A DNA stretch of 34,020 nucleotides from Clostridia bacterium (GTDB taxonomy: Bacteria; Bacillota; DTU086): positions 1 to 34,020 of the forward strand of contig JAAYRB010000041.1 in the NCBI GenBank assembly GCA_012519005.1. The letters run 5' to 3'. The position numbers and the translations under genes were made by a program. Positions 25,228-33,843 of the stretch are shown here, piece by piece. A model generated the notes under the pieces. The model searched no databases and was not told the DNA's origin. It worked only from the letters and a program-made list of their open reading frames with translations. How positions within the stretch are numbered: the stretch's first letter is position 1; each line of letters opens with the position of its first letter.

Positions 25228-26517
25228 ATGCGGAATGCTAAAAATCCATGGCTTATGACGGCATTGATTATTTCAGGTATCGGGATTTCCTATATTTATC
25301 AGATGGCACCTTCCCCCCTGCTGGGCATTTTGAGGGCGGAATTCGGCATACAAAGTGATGCCCTACTTAACCTGTCGGTTTCAATCATATTTCCTTTAAT
25401 GATCGCGGCCAGCATTGGCGGCGGGTACATTGAACAGAAAATTGGCAATAGAAATCTATATATATTGACATTGTTTTTCCTTGGTGCAGGAATTTTAATG
25501 AACTATATTTCTCAAAGCTATACGGTATTCTTAGCTTCCCGGGCAGTATTTGGTATCGGCTTTGGGCTGGGAATACCTTTTATTGGTGCGGCTATCATGA
25601 ACTGGTATACTCCGGCTCAGCAGGAAAAAATGAATACTATCAACGGCTTATTTCCTTTCGCCGGGACAATGATCAGCTTTGGGCTTCTGGTGCCCCTATA
25701 CAAAATATTTGGTGATTCCTGGAGATCGGCATTGGGAATTTGGGGCTTGGGGATTATTCTCATTGCTGTGGTTTGGATAACTTTTGTCAGACCCGAGGAT
25801 AGATTCACCGGGGGTTCCGGTGATGTCCAGGGGGAAAAAGGGCTGTATCGCAATTTATGGAAGAGAAGAAGCATCAAGCTGTTGTGTCTCATTTTTATAT
25901 GTGATATAACCTGTTTTTCATATTTGAGTACAATCCTGCCCACTTTTATGAAGCTCATTGGCAATTTGACTGAGCAAACAGCTGGACTCATATCAGCCTT
26001 TGCATTCCCCGGCGTGGGAGTTGTGGGGGCATTCCTGGGCGGTGCCCTGATGTCCATGATCGGGAAGCGCAAGCCCCCAATGGCTTACGGGCAGCTGCTG
26101 AAATTTTTGGGTCTCGTGTTGGTTGTTTTTGGAGCAAATATTTCCCTGCCATTGGTGGTTGTTGGTTTGGCCTGCTATGGGCTGGGGGATGGGCTTTGGA
26201 TGCCGGCTGTGTACATGTTGGGGATGGAGTTGGACGATATGAATCCCACAAGGGTGGGTGCGGCCTTTGCATTATTTATTTCCTGCGGATATGCTGCCGG
26301 TTTTATTTCCCCGGTTTTAGGTGGGTGGTTGACGGATTTTCTGGCCCCCCTATCCGGGGCGCCCAACGCATCCTTAGGTCATGTTTTTGGGCTAAAGTGG
26401 AGTCTCTTTATTTTTGCTTTTGCCAATCTTATAAGTTTTGTCTCTGTCCTTCTCCTTGATGAAACAGGGCCGGGCAAACTGTTAAAGCAGGGTGTTGAGG
26501 AGCCTGTGAAGGCGTAA
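25228..26517 (+). CDS. MFS transporter
   Basis: 429-residue 12-helix major facilitator permease. The loop between helices 2 and 3 reads GGGYIEQKIGNRNLY, helix 4 has ASRAVFGIGFGLGIPFIGA, and the second half has GGALMSMIGKRKPP. It is closest in style to cyanate/oxalate-type anion or sugar-phosphate MFS carriers, but the substrate cannot be assigned. AAAGGGG lies 7 bases before the ATG. Convergent with the GntR regulator gene. It is not related in detail to the truncated MFS at 12334. Confidence 0.88.
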   Translation: MRNAKNPWLMTALIISGIGISYIYQMAPSPLLGILRAEFGIQSDALLNLSVSIIFPLMIAASIGGGYIEQKIGNRNLYILTLFFLGAGILMNYISQSYTVFLASRAVFGIGFGLGIPFIGAAIMNWYTPAQQEKMNTINGLFPFAGTMISFGLLVPLYKIFGDSWRSALGIWGLGIILIAVVWITFVRPEDRFTGGSGDVQGEKGLYRNLWKRRSIKLLCLIFICDITCFSYLSTILPTFMKLIGNLTEQTAGLISAFAFPGVGVVGAFLGGALMSMIGKRKPPMAYGQLLKFLGLVLVVFGANISLPLVVVGLACYGLGDGLWMPAVYMLGMELDDMNPTRVGAAFALFISCGYAAGFISPVLGGWLTDFLAPLSGAPNASLGHVFGLKWSLFIFAFANLISFVSVLLLDETGPGKLLKQGVEEPVKA

Positions 26518-26525
26518 CAAAAAAT

Positions 26526-26562
26526 AAGCCCCAGTGCCTCAAATAAATTGGGGAATGGGGCT
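26526..26562 (-). terminator. Hairpin terminator serving mainly the minus strand
   Basis: AGCCCCA (26527-26533) and TGGGGCT (26556-26562) pair perfectly. Read on the minus strand it is followed by TATTTTTTG, so it would stop the GntR transcript; on the plus strand there is no U-tract. The 172 bases between it and the GntR stop hold no convincing gene. Confidence 0.6.
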
Positions 26563-26734
26563 GTAGAGCAATATAAAATAAATAGATGCTCCTTCCAAGG
26601 CTTTGGTTGTTTTATTACCATTGCTTTGGGGGGAGCATTATTATTGACGGGTTATGGACTTCATGGGTTTTGTCATGATGTTCTTTGGAAAACCTTGCCC
26701 GGCCCTTTGCACTCTAAGGTTCACGAATAGTGAT

Positions 26735-27490
26735 TTATTTTTCGTTGGATTTTGGTGTTTTTTTGCGGATATCCTCATCAATATTTAGCAGTATTTGACG
26801 TTCTGTGTGCAAGAGGTGTTCAAGCATCAAATCATAGGCCTTCGATGATTCCTTGTTCTTGATTGCATCAAGGATTTTCAAGTGATCCCCTATGGATGTT
26901 TCAGATCCTCCACCAAAATGTGATTTGCGCCTGCTGTCATACAGCAGCTCATGAAGGGTCTCAAGCAGCACTAACAGCATGCTGTTATTGGCTGCCTTGG
27001 CTATGGCGAAATGAATGGCACTGTCTTCCTTTACCGTAATATCGTTTTTCTTGAGTGCTTCCTCTTGCTTTTTAATACAGTCCTCGATATGTTTTATATC
27101 TTTCTCTGTGGCTCTTTTGGCTGCCAGGGAAGCTATATTGGGTTCAATGATTTTCCTCAATTCTAAGGGTTCTGCCATCATATTCCTGGGTATGGCCGAC
27201 ATTATCTGGACCATATTTGTCACAAGTATCTCATTGCTGACTTTCAGATGGCTACCCTTTCCTCCGGCCAGCTGGGTGGCGGATCCCTGCCTCCGCTCGA
27301 TCAAACCTTTTATCTCCAGTATTGTGAGAGCCTGACGAATCGTTGTGCGGCTCACATTGAAACTTGATGCAAGCTCATTTTCGGAAAAAAACTTTTCCCC
27401 CGGTTTTAGATCACTTTTAAGAAGTATTTCTTCCAGCTGTTCCGCGATGTCTTCGTAAAGGCGTTTTCGATTCACTTTCCGTATTTTCAA
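26735..27490 (-). CDS. GntR-family regulator, FadR subfamily (FCD domain)
   Basis: About 251 residues. The N-terminal winged helix contains LKPGEKFFSENELASSFNVS and RTTIRQALTILEIKGLIERR, the GntR signature. The C-terminal all-helical FCD domain has His in position to bind a metal (IHFAIAKAANNSMLL, and HLLHTER). The TTG at 27490 is chosen because GGGAGGTG is 7 bases before it; a GTG at 27541 has no SD. It probably represses the GGT and transporter genes through the tandem GGTATACC site and itself through a GTATAC at its minus-10, in response to an organic acid or amino acid derivative. Confidence 0.9.
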   Translation of the reverse strand: MKIRKVNRKRLYEDIAEQLEEILLKSDLKPGEKFFSENELASSFNVSRTTIRQALTILEIKGLIERRQGSATQLAGGKGSHLKVSNEILVTNMVQIMSAIPRNMMAEPLELRKIIEPNIASLAAKRATEKDIKHIEDCIKKQEEALKKNDITVKEDSAIHFAIAKAANNSMLLVLLETLHELLYDSRRKSHFGGGSETSIGDHLKILDAIKNKESSKAYDLMLEHLLHTERQILLNIDEDIRKKTPKSNEK

Positions 27491-27564
27491 GTGGTTCACC
27501 TCCCGTATTCCTATCATGGTATTTCGTGGATTTAACTGCACAATGGTTATGAGCTTGTGTTCTT

Positions 27565-27594
27565 AGTATACATTTTAGCCACCCCGAGATGCAA
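27565..27594 (-). promoter_or_regulatory. Promoter of the GntR regulator gene
   Basis: On the minus strand TTGCAT (27594-27589) and TATACT (27570-27565) are 18 bases apart. The minus-10 overlaps a GTATAC core like that of the divergent operator, which would allow autoregulation. Confidence 0.5.
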
Positions 27595-27621
27595 CTGTCA
27601 ATGAGCAAAAACAAACTCCCA

Positions 27622-27762
27622 TCAGAGCCCTTCTTCTTTTTGGTATGTTGACAGGCCAAATTTTTCTTTAAGTTTGCCCACTTCAATTGAAATAGTCCCG
27701 GGGTTAAAAGTGATGCCCCTATCCAGTACGCTTCTGTTTACTTGAATGACCCATTCATTATT
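27622..27762 (-). pseudogene. Probable gene remnant in the GntR-GGT intergenic region
   Basis: A 46-codon open stretch without a start codon reads like real protein (RSVLDRGITFNPGTISIEVG, then KLKEKFGLSTYQKEEGL and a stop). It could be the C-terminal end of a lost enzyme. I do not recognise the family. The 621-base gene-free region 27491-28111 otherwise holds promoters, operators and repeats. Confidence 0.35.
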
Positions 27763-27805
27763 TTAGCCCTGGTGATGGACCAGGTTTCCAAAGTATTTGG
27801 AATCC

Positions 27806-27827
27806 CGGTATACCCTTACGGTATACC
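27806..27827. promoter_or_regulatory. Tandem palindromic operator, likely GntR site
   Basis: Two identical copies of CGGTATACC (27806-27814 and 27819-27827) are spaced by CTTA, giving a 13-base period. Each contains the perfect palindrome GGTATACC, which fits the (N)GT-N-AC pattern bound by FadR-type GntR proteins. It lies 10 bases upstream of the minus-35 of the GGT promoter. Confidence 0.65.
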
Positions 27828-27837
27828 ATATTTTCTA

Positions 27838-27865
27838 TTGACTCCTGCTAAAAGATTGCTAAACT
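27838..27865 (+). promoter_or_regulatory. Promoter for the gamma-glutamyltransferase gene
   Basis: TTGACT (27838-27843) and TAAACT (27860-27865) with 16-base spacing, just downstream of the tandem operator. Transcription from here would give a leader of about 240 bases. Confidence 0.5.
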
Positions 27866-27876
27866 GTAGTTAGTGG

Positions 27877-27932
27877 ACAAGTGGACATGAGTACAAGAGA
27901 GCAAGATGACAAGATGGCAGGCGGGCAAGTAG
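27877..27932 (+). repeat. Degenerate octamer tandem repeat in the GGT leader
   Basis: Seven consecutive 8-base units fit the loose consensus RCAAGWKG: ACAAGTGG, ACATGAGT, ACAAGAGA, GCAAGATG, ACAAGATG, GCAGGCGG, GCAAGTAG. The array begins at about the predicted transcript start. Confidence 0.6.
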
Positions 27933-28015
27933 GGGGACGGCATCAATCAGCGAGGAGGTGGAGGGAAAACACAAATTCATAGACTGCAGCGGTCACGAAT
28001 TAAACATAGGGAACA

Positions 28016-28058
28016 GCCGAAATATTTGAAAAAGAGTATTCATCTTACATTTTCGGGC
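28016..28058 (+). promoter_or_regulatory. Leader hairpin before GGT
   Basis: CCGAAA (28017-28022) and TTTCGG (28051-28056), extended by a bulged G-C on each side, form a stem followed by CTTTTAG. It may be a weak attenuator about 50 bases before the start codon. Confidence 0.3.
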
Positions 28059-28111
28059 TTTTAGATGTACAGCAAGGTGTATTTTTATTAAATCAAAGAA
28101 AGGAATGTTTT

Positions 28112-29752
28112 ATGATGAAATTTGATCATAATATGTATCATTTTAATTCACGTCGTAGAACAGCCTATTCCAAGAACGGTATGGTGGCCTGCTCCCATCC
28201 CTTGGCAGCGGAAGCTGGGCTTCGTATGCTGAACAAAGGCGGCAACGCCATTGACGCCGCCGTGGCTATGGCAATGATCCTTCCTGTGGTAGAACCCAGT
28301 GCCACAACATTTGGCAGTGATAACTTCGCAATATTCTGGGCAAAAGATGAACTTCACGGCATGAGCTCCTCCGGCTGGACACCCAAGGCCATGACCTACG
28401 ATTACATCAAGGAAAAAGGTCTTGAATCCATCCCATACGGCGGCTGGGACTCGACCACGGTGCCGGGCTGAGTAAGGGGCTGGGTAAATCTTATTGAGAA
28501 ATTTGGTAATCTGACTCTCGCCGATGTTGCACAACCGGCCATTGAGGTTGCAGAAGACGGGCATCCCATGACCCCCTATGTTGTGGGCTCCTTTGATAAA
28601 TGGTTTGATATTTTTAGCCCACATTTGACACCTGAACTCATTGATAATTTTAAATCTATCTGGTACAGGGATGGCAAGCCTCCTGCACCGGGCCAACTAT
28701 GTAAATTCCCTGAAATGGCAAACTTCTTACGTGAAGTGGTGGAAACCAATGGAGAATCTGTGTACAGCGGGAAAATTGCCCAGGCAATAGTTGACCTTTC
28801 CAAGCGTACCGGCGGTCATTGGGAAATGGAAGACTTTGAGGGCTTTGACTCTATATTTCACGATCCACTGAGAGTGAACTACCGCGGTTATGAAGTATGT
28901 GAACTACCTCCCAACGGGCAGGGTATTGTGGCTCTCATAGCTCTGAATATCCTAAAAGGTTTCGACTTTGGGCCAAACGATTTCGGTACCCCGCGGACAT
29001 TGCACCTCCAAATGGAGGCAATTAAACTAGCCTTTGCCGACGCGAAAAAATATATTGCCGACGAAGAATACATGACAGAGGTCAGCTGTGCGGATCTTCT
29101 AAGCGAAGAATATGCCGCGGAACGCCGTGCATTGATTGACATGAATTGTGCTCAAGACTTCAAAGCAGGCAAACCTCTTGGCAGCGATACAGTATACTTT
29201 GCCGCGGCGGACACCAATGGCAATATGATCTCCATGATCCAGAGCTGCTTCACCCCATTCGGATCCGGCGTGGTGATACCAGAATATGGTCTATCACTAC
29301 AGGCCCGTGGTGCTTGTTTCACCATTGAAGAAGGCCATGTGAACAATGTGGGACCCCACAAGCGTCCCTATCAAACAATTATTCCGGCCTTTCTAATGAA
29401 GGACGGGAAACCTGTGGGACCCTTTGGAGTAATGGGAGGCTATATGCAGCCCCAGGGTCACATGCAGGTGGCTATGAACATGATCGATTTCCACATGAAT
29501 CCCCAGGATGCCTTGGATGCTCCCCGCTTCTGCTGGAGTGACAAGCTGAACTTCGACATCGAGGATCATTTCAACCCTGCGGCAGTGGATATATTGGTTC
29601 GCAAAGGCCATGAAATTGCCACCCATAATGCCTACACCGGCGATTACTGCGACCGCCCCTTCGGACGTGGCCAAATCATATTGCTGACGGAGGATAATAC
29701 CCTCATGGGCGGAACCGAAGGCCGTGGCGACGGTGCCATTTACTGCAAATAG
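28112..29752 (+). pseudogene. ggt: Gamma-glutamyltransferase with one in-frame TGA (codon 120)
   Basis: GGT/YwrD-type Ntn-hydrolase that transfers or hydrolyses gamma-glutamyl groups. The full frame is 546 codons, broken only by TGA at 28469-28471, in the conserved stretch TVPG-stop-VRGWVNLIEKFG; the part after it is in the same frame and well conserved. N-terminal features (AAEAGLRMLNKGGNAIDAAV) and the small-subunit start GSDTVYFAAADTNGNM, with Thr360 as the expected nucleophile, are intact, as are PFGSGVV and GGYMQPQGHMQV. No signal peptide. Options are a recent nonsense mutation, a sequencing error, or recoding of TGA (Cys is a plausible ancestral residue). Followed by a DASS transporter gene in the same direction. 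Confidence 0.85.
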
Positions 29753-29806
29753 TGTTTAACTAATAAATTTGTTGATATCCTGACTAGGGGCTAATCCTTA
29801 GATGGG

Positions 29807-29840
29807 CCCGGCGGCAGACTCCAACCCTCTGCTTGCCGGG
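29807..29840 (+). promoter_or_regulatory. Hairpin between GGT and DASS genes
   Basis: CCCGGC and GCCGGG plus GCAGA and TCTGC form an 11-pair stem with a small internal loop and nine-base apical loop. No U-tract follows, so it is more likely a message-stability or partial-termination element than a full terminator. Confidence 0.5.
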
Positions 29841-29932
29841 TCTGGATACAGCCCAACATGGGATTGGCAGGTACCAAGGATATTTAATGTAGTTATGATA
29901 TGAATTTAACATGGAAAAGGAGGTAATAGCTC

Positions 29933-31384
29933 ATGGCTAAAGCTGCGGCAGAAAAAGCAACGACAAATAAGGAAGAAGAAGTGAAAAAAAACCCCATGAT
30001 TAAAAAATATATTTGGGAAATAGTCGCAATTATCATTGCTTTAGTTATTTCCTTCATGGAGCCACCGGCGGGTTTGACCAGTGAGTCCATGATAGTTCTG
30101 GGCATTGCTATCTGGGCCATAATCAACTGGGTCATACGACTCTTCGATGAGTATGTTACTTGTTTTGTCATGGCTATCGGATGGTATGTCCTCGCCAATG
30201 TGGAATTGGGTGCCATTTTCAGCGGCTTCTCCGGATCAACATTTTGGCTTCTGATCTCTGTTGTGGGTTTGGGAGCAGCCGTTAGTGCCAGCGGCCTTCT
30301 TAAACGTATCTCAATTCTGCTTTTGAAATTCTTTAAACCCACCTACGTGGGGCAAATCCTTGCTTTTGCATTGGCGGGGGCTATAATTTCTCCTCTTATC
30401 CCCAGTACTACGGCGAAAATGGCCATCATGAGTCCCCTTGCCTTGGGTATTGCCAATGAACTGGGCCTTACCAAGCGGGGAGCAGGAAGGGCCGGGTTAT
30501 TGGTGGCTTTGTGGTTGGGAGTAAATATCAGTGGTAACTTCTTTATCAACGCTTCTTTCCAAGGTTTTATGGTTCTAGGTTTATTGCCTGAGGCATCCCA
30601 ATCGACTTACACATGGATGAACTGGTTCTTGAGATCACTACCTTGGACAATCGTTATGATGGTGATGTTCCTAGGTTTTATTCTCTTTGCCTATAAGGAG
30701 AAGGGTGCGAATATCATCACGAAGGATTATATCAACGATCGCCTAAAAGAAGCAGGTCCCATGACTAGGGACGAAAAGATTGTTGCACTGGTTATGGCTG
30801 GCTGTCTATTGATGTTCATTTTGGAAGCTCATATCGGCTTTTCCTCCATGAGCACCGCTGTACTTGGTTTTTCAATTTTGCTCATGACTAAAGTAATCGG
30901 TGCCAAGGAGTTCCAAAACAATATGATGTGGCCCATGATGTTCTTCATTGGTTTTACCCTGGGCATGGGTGATGTCTTTGGTGCCGTTGGGTTGACGGAC
31001 TGGCTAGGGCATGTGTTGAGTCCCCTTGCGGCCAGCTTGAGCAACCCTTATATGTTTGTGGCGGTGCTAGCCTTAATCACATATGTAGTACGTATTCTAA
31101 TACCTCAAGTGCCAAGCAATATATTGATGATTACTTTACTCTATCCATTGGCGGTGCAATTGGGTATGGATCCATGGGTTGCCGCCGTAGTTATTTACGG
31201 TGCCAGCGTTGTGTTCTACCCACTATATGTACACCCCAATATGTTGATTGGCTATACCCAGGCTGGAGCAGATGAATATATCAATGTCAATAGCCTCCTC
31301 AAAGCCAATATTGCCTATATGATTATCAACATTATTGGTTTCTGGGCATGTATCCCCTTCTGGAAGATGCTGGGGATGATGTAA
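29933..31384 (+). CDS. DASS/SLC13-type anion:Na+ symporter
   Basis: 483 residues, about 11-12 helices, of the divalent anion:sodium symporter group (dicarboxylates, citrate, sulfate). Two helix-hairpin motifs of the SNT type are seen in modified form: LIPSTTAKMAIM in the first half and PQVPSNILMITLLYP in the second. The N-terminus has a charged cytoplasmic tail rich in Ala, Lys and Glu. AAGGAGGT is 8 bases before the ATG. It follows GGT after 180 bases with no good terminator between them, so they may be co-transcribed. The substrate may be a dicarboxylate such as 2-oxoglutarate or a gamma-glutamyl-derived acid (inference). Confidence 0.85.
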   Translation: MAKAAAEKATTNKEEEVKKNPMIKKYIWEIVAIIIALVISFMEPPAGLTSESMIVLGIAIWAIINWVIRLFDEYVTCFVMAIGWYVLANVELGAIFSGFSGSTFWLLISVVGLGAAVSASGLLKRISILLLKFFKPTYVGQILAFALAGAIISPLIPSTTAKMAIMSPLALGIANELGLTKRGAGRAGLLVALWLGVNISGNFFINASFQGFMVLGLLPEASQSTYTWMNWFLRSLPWTIVMMVMFLGFILFAYKEKGANIITKDYINDRLKEAGPMTRDEKIVALVMAGCLLMFILEAHIGFSSMSTAVLGFSILLMTKVIGAKEFQNNMMWPMMFFIGFTLGMGDVFGAVGLTDWLGHVLSPLAASLSNPYMFVAVLALITYVVRILIPQVPSNILMITLLYPLAVQLGMDPWVAAVVIYGASVVFYPLYVHPNMLIGYTQAGADEYINVNSLLKANIAYMIINIIGFWACIPFWKMLGMM

Positions 31385-31420
31385 GGCCAACCGCCATTAA
31401 ATTCGGTTGTAATTTAGATC

Positions 31421-31472
31421 AAAATAATCCCGTCATACCAATGATATAAACATTGGACGGCGGGATTATTTT
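31421..31472. terminator. Bidirectional intrinsic terminator
   Basis: AAAATAATCCCG (31421-31432) and CGGGATTATTTT (31461-31472) pair perfectly, with an inner stem CCAATG/CATTGG. A-runs and T-runs on both flanks let it stop the DASS transcript and, on the other strand, the ferredoxin transcript. Confidence 0.85.
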
Positions 31473-31488
31473 GTGTTTTCTAATATCC

Positions 31489-31734
31489 TCAATCTTTTTT
31501 CATGGCCAAGGTAATATCGTCCTTTTCTTCTTCCTCTGAATCCTCAATAATTGCATCGGTGGGACAGGAATCCAAGGCTTCGTATGCTAGATCCTCCAGT
31601 TCCTCCGGCACTTCATCCACTTCTGCTTCCGCTATTCCATCCTCATCCCAATGGAAGATTTCCGGGCAGGTGTCTATGCATGCACCGCAGGAAATGCAAA
31701 GATCAGGATCAACATATACTCTGATGGCAACCAC
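31489..31734 (-). CDS. Monocluster [4Fe-4S] ferredoxin
   Basis: 81-residue electron carrier. CISCGACIDTCP supplies three cluster ligands (Cys13, Cys16, Cys19) and SCP in DSCPTDAI (about residue 57) the fourth, with an extra Cys23 as in Desulfovibrio gigas ferredoxin. The C-terminal tail is unusually acidic and Lys-containing (EDSEEEEKDD). The GTG start overlaps the GGAGGT that should serve as its SD, and an upstream in-frame stop rules out a longer form, so the true start may be a few codons downstream or the SD is atypical. Partner enzymes are not in the window. Confidence 0.88.
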   Translation of the reverse strand: MVAIRVYVDPDLCISCGACIDTCPEIFHWDEDGIAEAEVDEVPEELEDLAYEALDSCPTDAIIEDSEEEEKDDITLAMKKD

Positions 31735-31806
31735 CTCCGTTTTTTGCTCTATTTATTGTGATCGAATTTCCCTTTATTATACTTTTATTCTCTGAATATT
31801 GAGCAT

Positions 31807-33843
31807 TTATTGTGATTGTAATTTTTCTGCTAATTCATCAATATCCGTGATTGGTTTTTGGCAGGAAAAATTACGGCAAAGATGGGCGGTGGCCTTATTA
31901 CCTATTTGTTCCCTTTGGGAGGCGGAGGGCAGGATCCTGTGCATATCTCCGGAGTCCTTGCCTGGTTTTTTCAGCACAGCACCCAATTCCGGCAGGTAGC
32001 TGTTATTTATAACCTTCAGCATTTCCTTGACCATATCATCTTTCTTATCTCCGACAATGGTGATTTCCCCGGCACCTGCATGATCCAAAAATACAGCTTG
32101 AAGAAAATGGGTAAAACCCAGTGGCGATTCATTCACTGTATTGCCAAAGAATCTCTGTTGGGACTCGATGGATTCCCTGAAGGACTGATCGCCGGTCAAA
32201 TGGTACAGACGCAGCATATTTACGGCGGCGGCGGAATTCCCTGAGGGTACAGCCCCATCATATAATTCCTTGGGGCGAACCAGGAGATCCTCGGCATCAT
32301 CCCCATAGAGATATAACCCCCCTTCCTCCGTATCCCAAAACAGCTTCATCATGTCCCTGTGAAGCTCCAAGGCCAATTCCAAATGTTTTAGATCAAAGTT
32401 TGTTTGATACAGCTCCAACAGACCCCAAATCAGAAATGCATAATCATCGACATAGGCGAGGTATGCCGCTTCTCCGTCACGATAGCGGGCCAAAAGCCTG
32501 CCATCGTCCCTTCGCAAGTTCTTCATTATAAATGTCAGGGCTTTTTCTGCGGCTTCGTAATATTCAGGCTCATCCAACACCCTGGAATTGTAGGCTAGGG
32601 CTGCAATCATCAGTCCATTCCAGGCAGTGAGAATTTTGTCATCCTTATGGGGATGAATCCTTTTTTCCCGATGGGAGAAAAGCCTTTTTCTTGCATCATC
32701 AAAGCCTTTTACCGATCCACTTTTTATTAGATTGGGGATGCTGGCTCCTTCAAAATTTCCCCTACGGGTAATATCATAGGTCTCACAGTAGGCCTCACCT
32801 AATTCCTCTCCCAGCACTTTCTTTATTTCCTCCGGAGTCCATATATAAAATTTACCTTCCACCCCTTCGGAATCTGCATCCTCGGCGGAATAAAACCCCC
32901 CTTTTTCATGGCTCATATCCCTTAAAATATATGTGAATATTTCCTTCACAACTTTTTTATAAAGGGGTCTTTGGGTGGCTTGGTAGGCTTCCCCATAACA
33001 TAGGGCCAGGAGGGCATTATCATAGAGCATTTTTTCAAAATGGGGTACCAGCCACTTTTGATCCACGGAATATCTGGCAAACCCAAAGCCTATATGATCA
33101 TATATACCCCCCCGATACATGGATTCAAGGGTCTTCTCCACCATGTCCAGGGCCTTTTCATTGTTAGTAAGTCTCCAGTAACGCAAAAGAAAGGTCAACT
33201 GATGGGGGCTGGGAAATTTCGGTGCTGTACCAAATCCCCCATCCCCGGGGTCAAAGATTTCCTCTAAATGATGATAGGCCCTATGGAGTATATCTTTCTT
33301 CAGCTCCCCCGGGGAATGATGAAATACCTGTTTTTCAACAATCTCAGTAATTTGATCCCCGGAAGATATGAGATCCTCCCGATTATTATCCCAGGCTTCA
33401 TGGATGGATTCTAAGAGCTCCATAAGGCCGGGCATTCCCTGCTGGGAATGTTTGGGGAAATAAGTGCCGGCATAGAAAGGTTTTTGTTCCGGGGTGAGAA
33501 ACACCGTCAGGGGCCATCCCCCGGAACCTGTCAGGGCTTGGCAGAAAGACATATATATGGTGTCAATATCCGGGCGTTCCTCTCGATCCACTTTTACTGC
33601 TACAAAATATTTGTTTAGGATTTCCGCCACTTCTCCATCTTCAAAGGATTCCCTTTCCATCACATGGCACCAATGGCAGGTGGAGTAGCCTATGGACAAA
33701 AAAATGGGCTTGTCCTCACCTAAGGCCCTGTCAAAGGCCTTCTCACCCCAAGGATACCAGTCCACGGGATTATGGGCGTGCTGTAAGAGGTATGGGGATT
33801 TCTCATCTGCTAGACGATTGGAAACTTTATTTAAGGCAGTCAT
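31807..33843 (-). CDS. Thioredoxin-domain protein, DUF255/YyaL (SPATA20-like)
   Basis: 678 residues. The N-terminal DUF255 thioredoxin-like domain opens [20 protein letters not shown] and has the signature [16 protein letters not shown] (CxxC near residues 55-58), followed by [10 protein letters not shown] and [11 protein letters not shown]. The remaining 500 residues form an alpha/alpha-barrel region with glycosidase-like repeats ([14 protein letters not shown]). No signal peptide. The molecular role of the family is not established. AGGGTGA precedes the ATG. It is separated from the ferredoxin gene by 72 bases. The 177 bases after 33843 hold no gene. Confidence 0.92.
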   Translation of the reverse strand: MTALNKVSNRLADEKSPYLLQHAHNPVDWYPWGEKAFDRALGEDKPIFLSIGYSTCHWCHVMERESFEDGEVAEILNKYFVAVKVDREERPDIDTIYMSFCQALTGSGGWPLTVFLTPEQKPFYAGTYFPKHSQQGMPGLMELLESIHEAWDNNREDLISSGDQITEIVEKQVFHHSPGELKKDILHRAYHHLEEIFDPGDGGFGTAPKFPSPHQLTFLLRYWRLTNNEKALDMVEKTLESMYRGGIYDHIGFGFARYSVDQKWLVPHFEKMLYDNALLALCYGEAYQATQRPLYKKVVKEIFTYILRDMSHEKGGFYSAEDADSEGVEGKFYIWTPEEIKKVLGEELGEAYCETYDITRRGNFEGASIPNLIKSGSVKGFDDARKRLFSHREKRIHPHKDDKILTAWNGLMIAALAYNSRVLDEPEYYEAAEKALTFIMKNLRRDDGRLLARYRDGEAAYLAYVDDYAFLIWGLLELYQTNFDLKHLELALELHRDMMKLFWDTEEGGLYLYGDDAEDLLVRPKELYDGAVPSGNSAAAVNMLRLYHLTGDQSFRESIESQQRFFGNTVNESPLGFTHFLQAVFLDHAGAGEITIVGDKKDDMVKEMLKVINNSYLPELGAVLKKPGKDSGDMHRILPSASQREQIGNKATAHLCRNFSCQKPITDIDELAEKLQSQ

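Noticed and set aside
26548-26730. 60-codon open frame between MFS and GntR
   Set aside because: It overlaps a hairpin that looks like the GntR terminator, has no proper SD and no recognisable sequence.
28469-28530. Selenocysteine insertion element after the GGT TGA
   Set aside because: The best local pairing is AAATCT with a bulged AGAAATTT and a loop lacking an early G. This is too weak to claim a bacterial SECIS.
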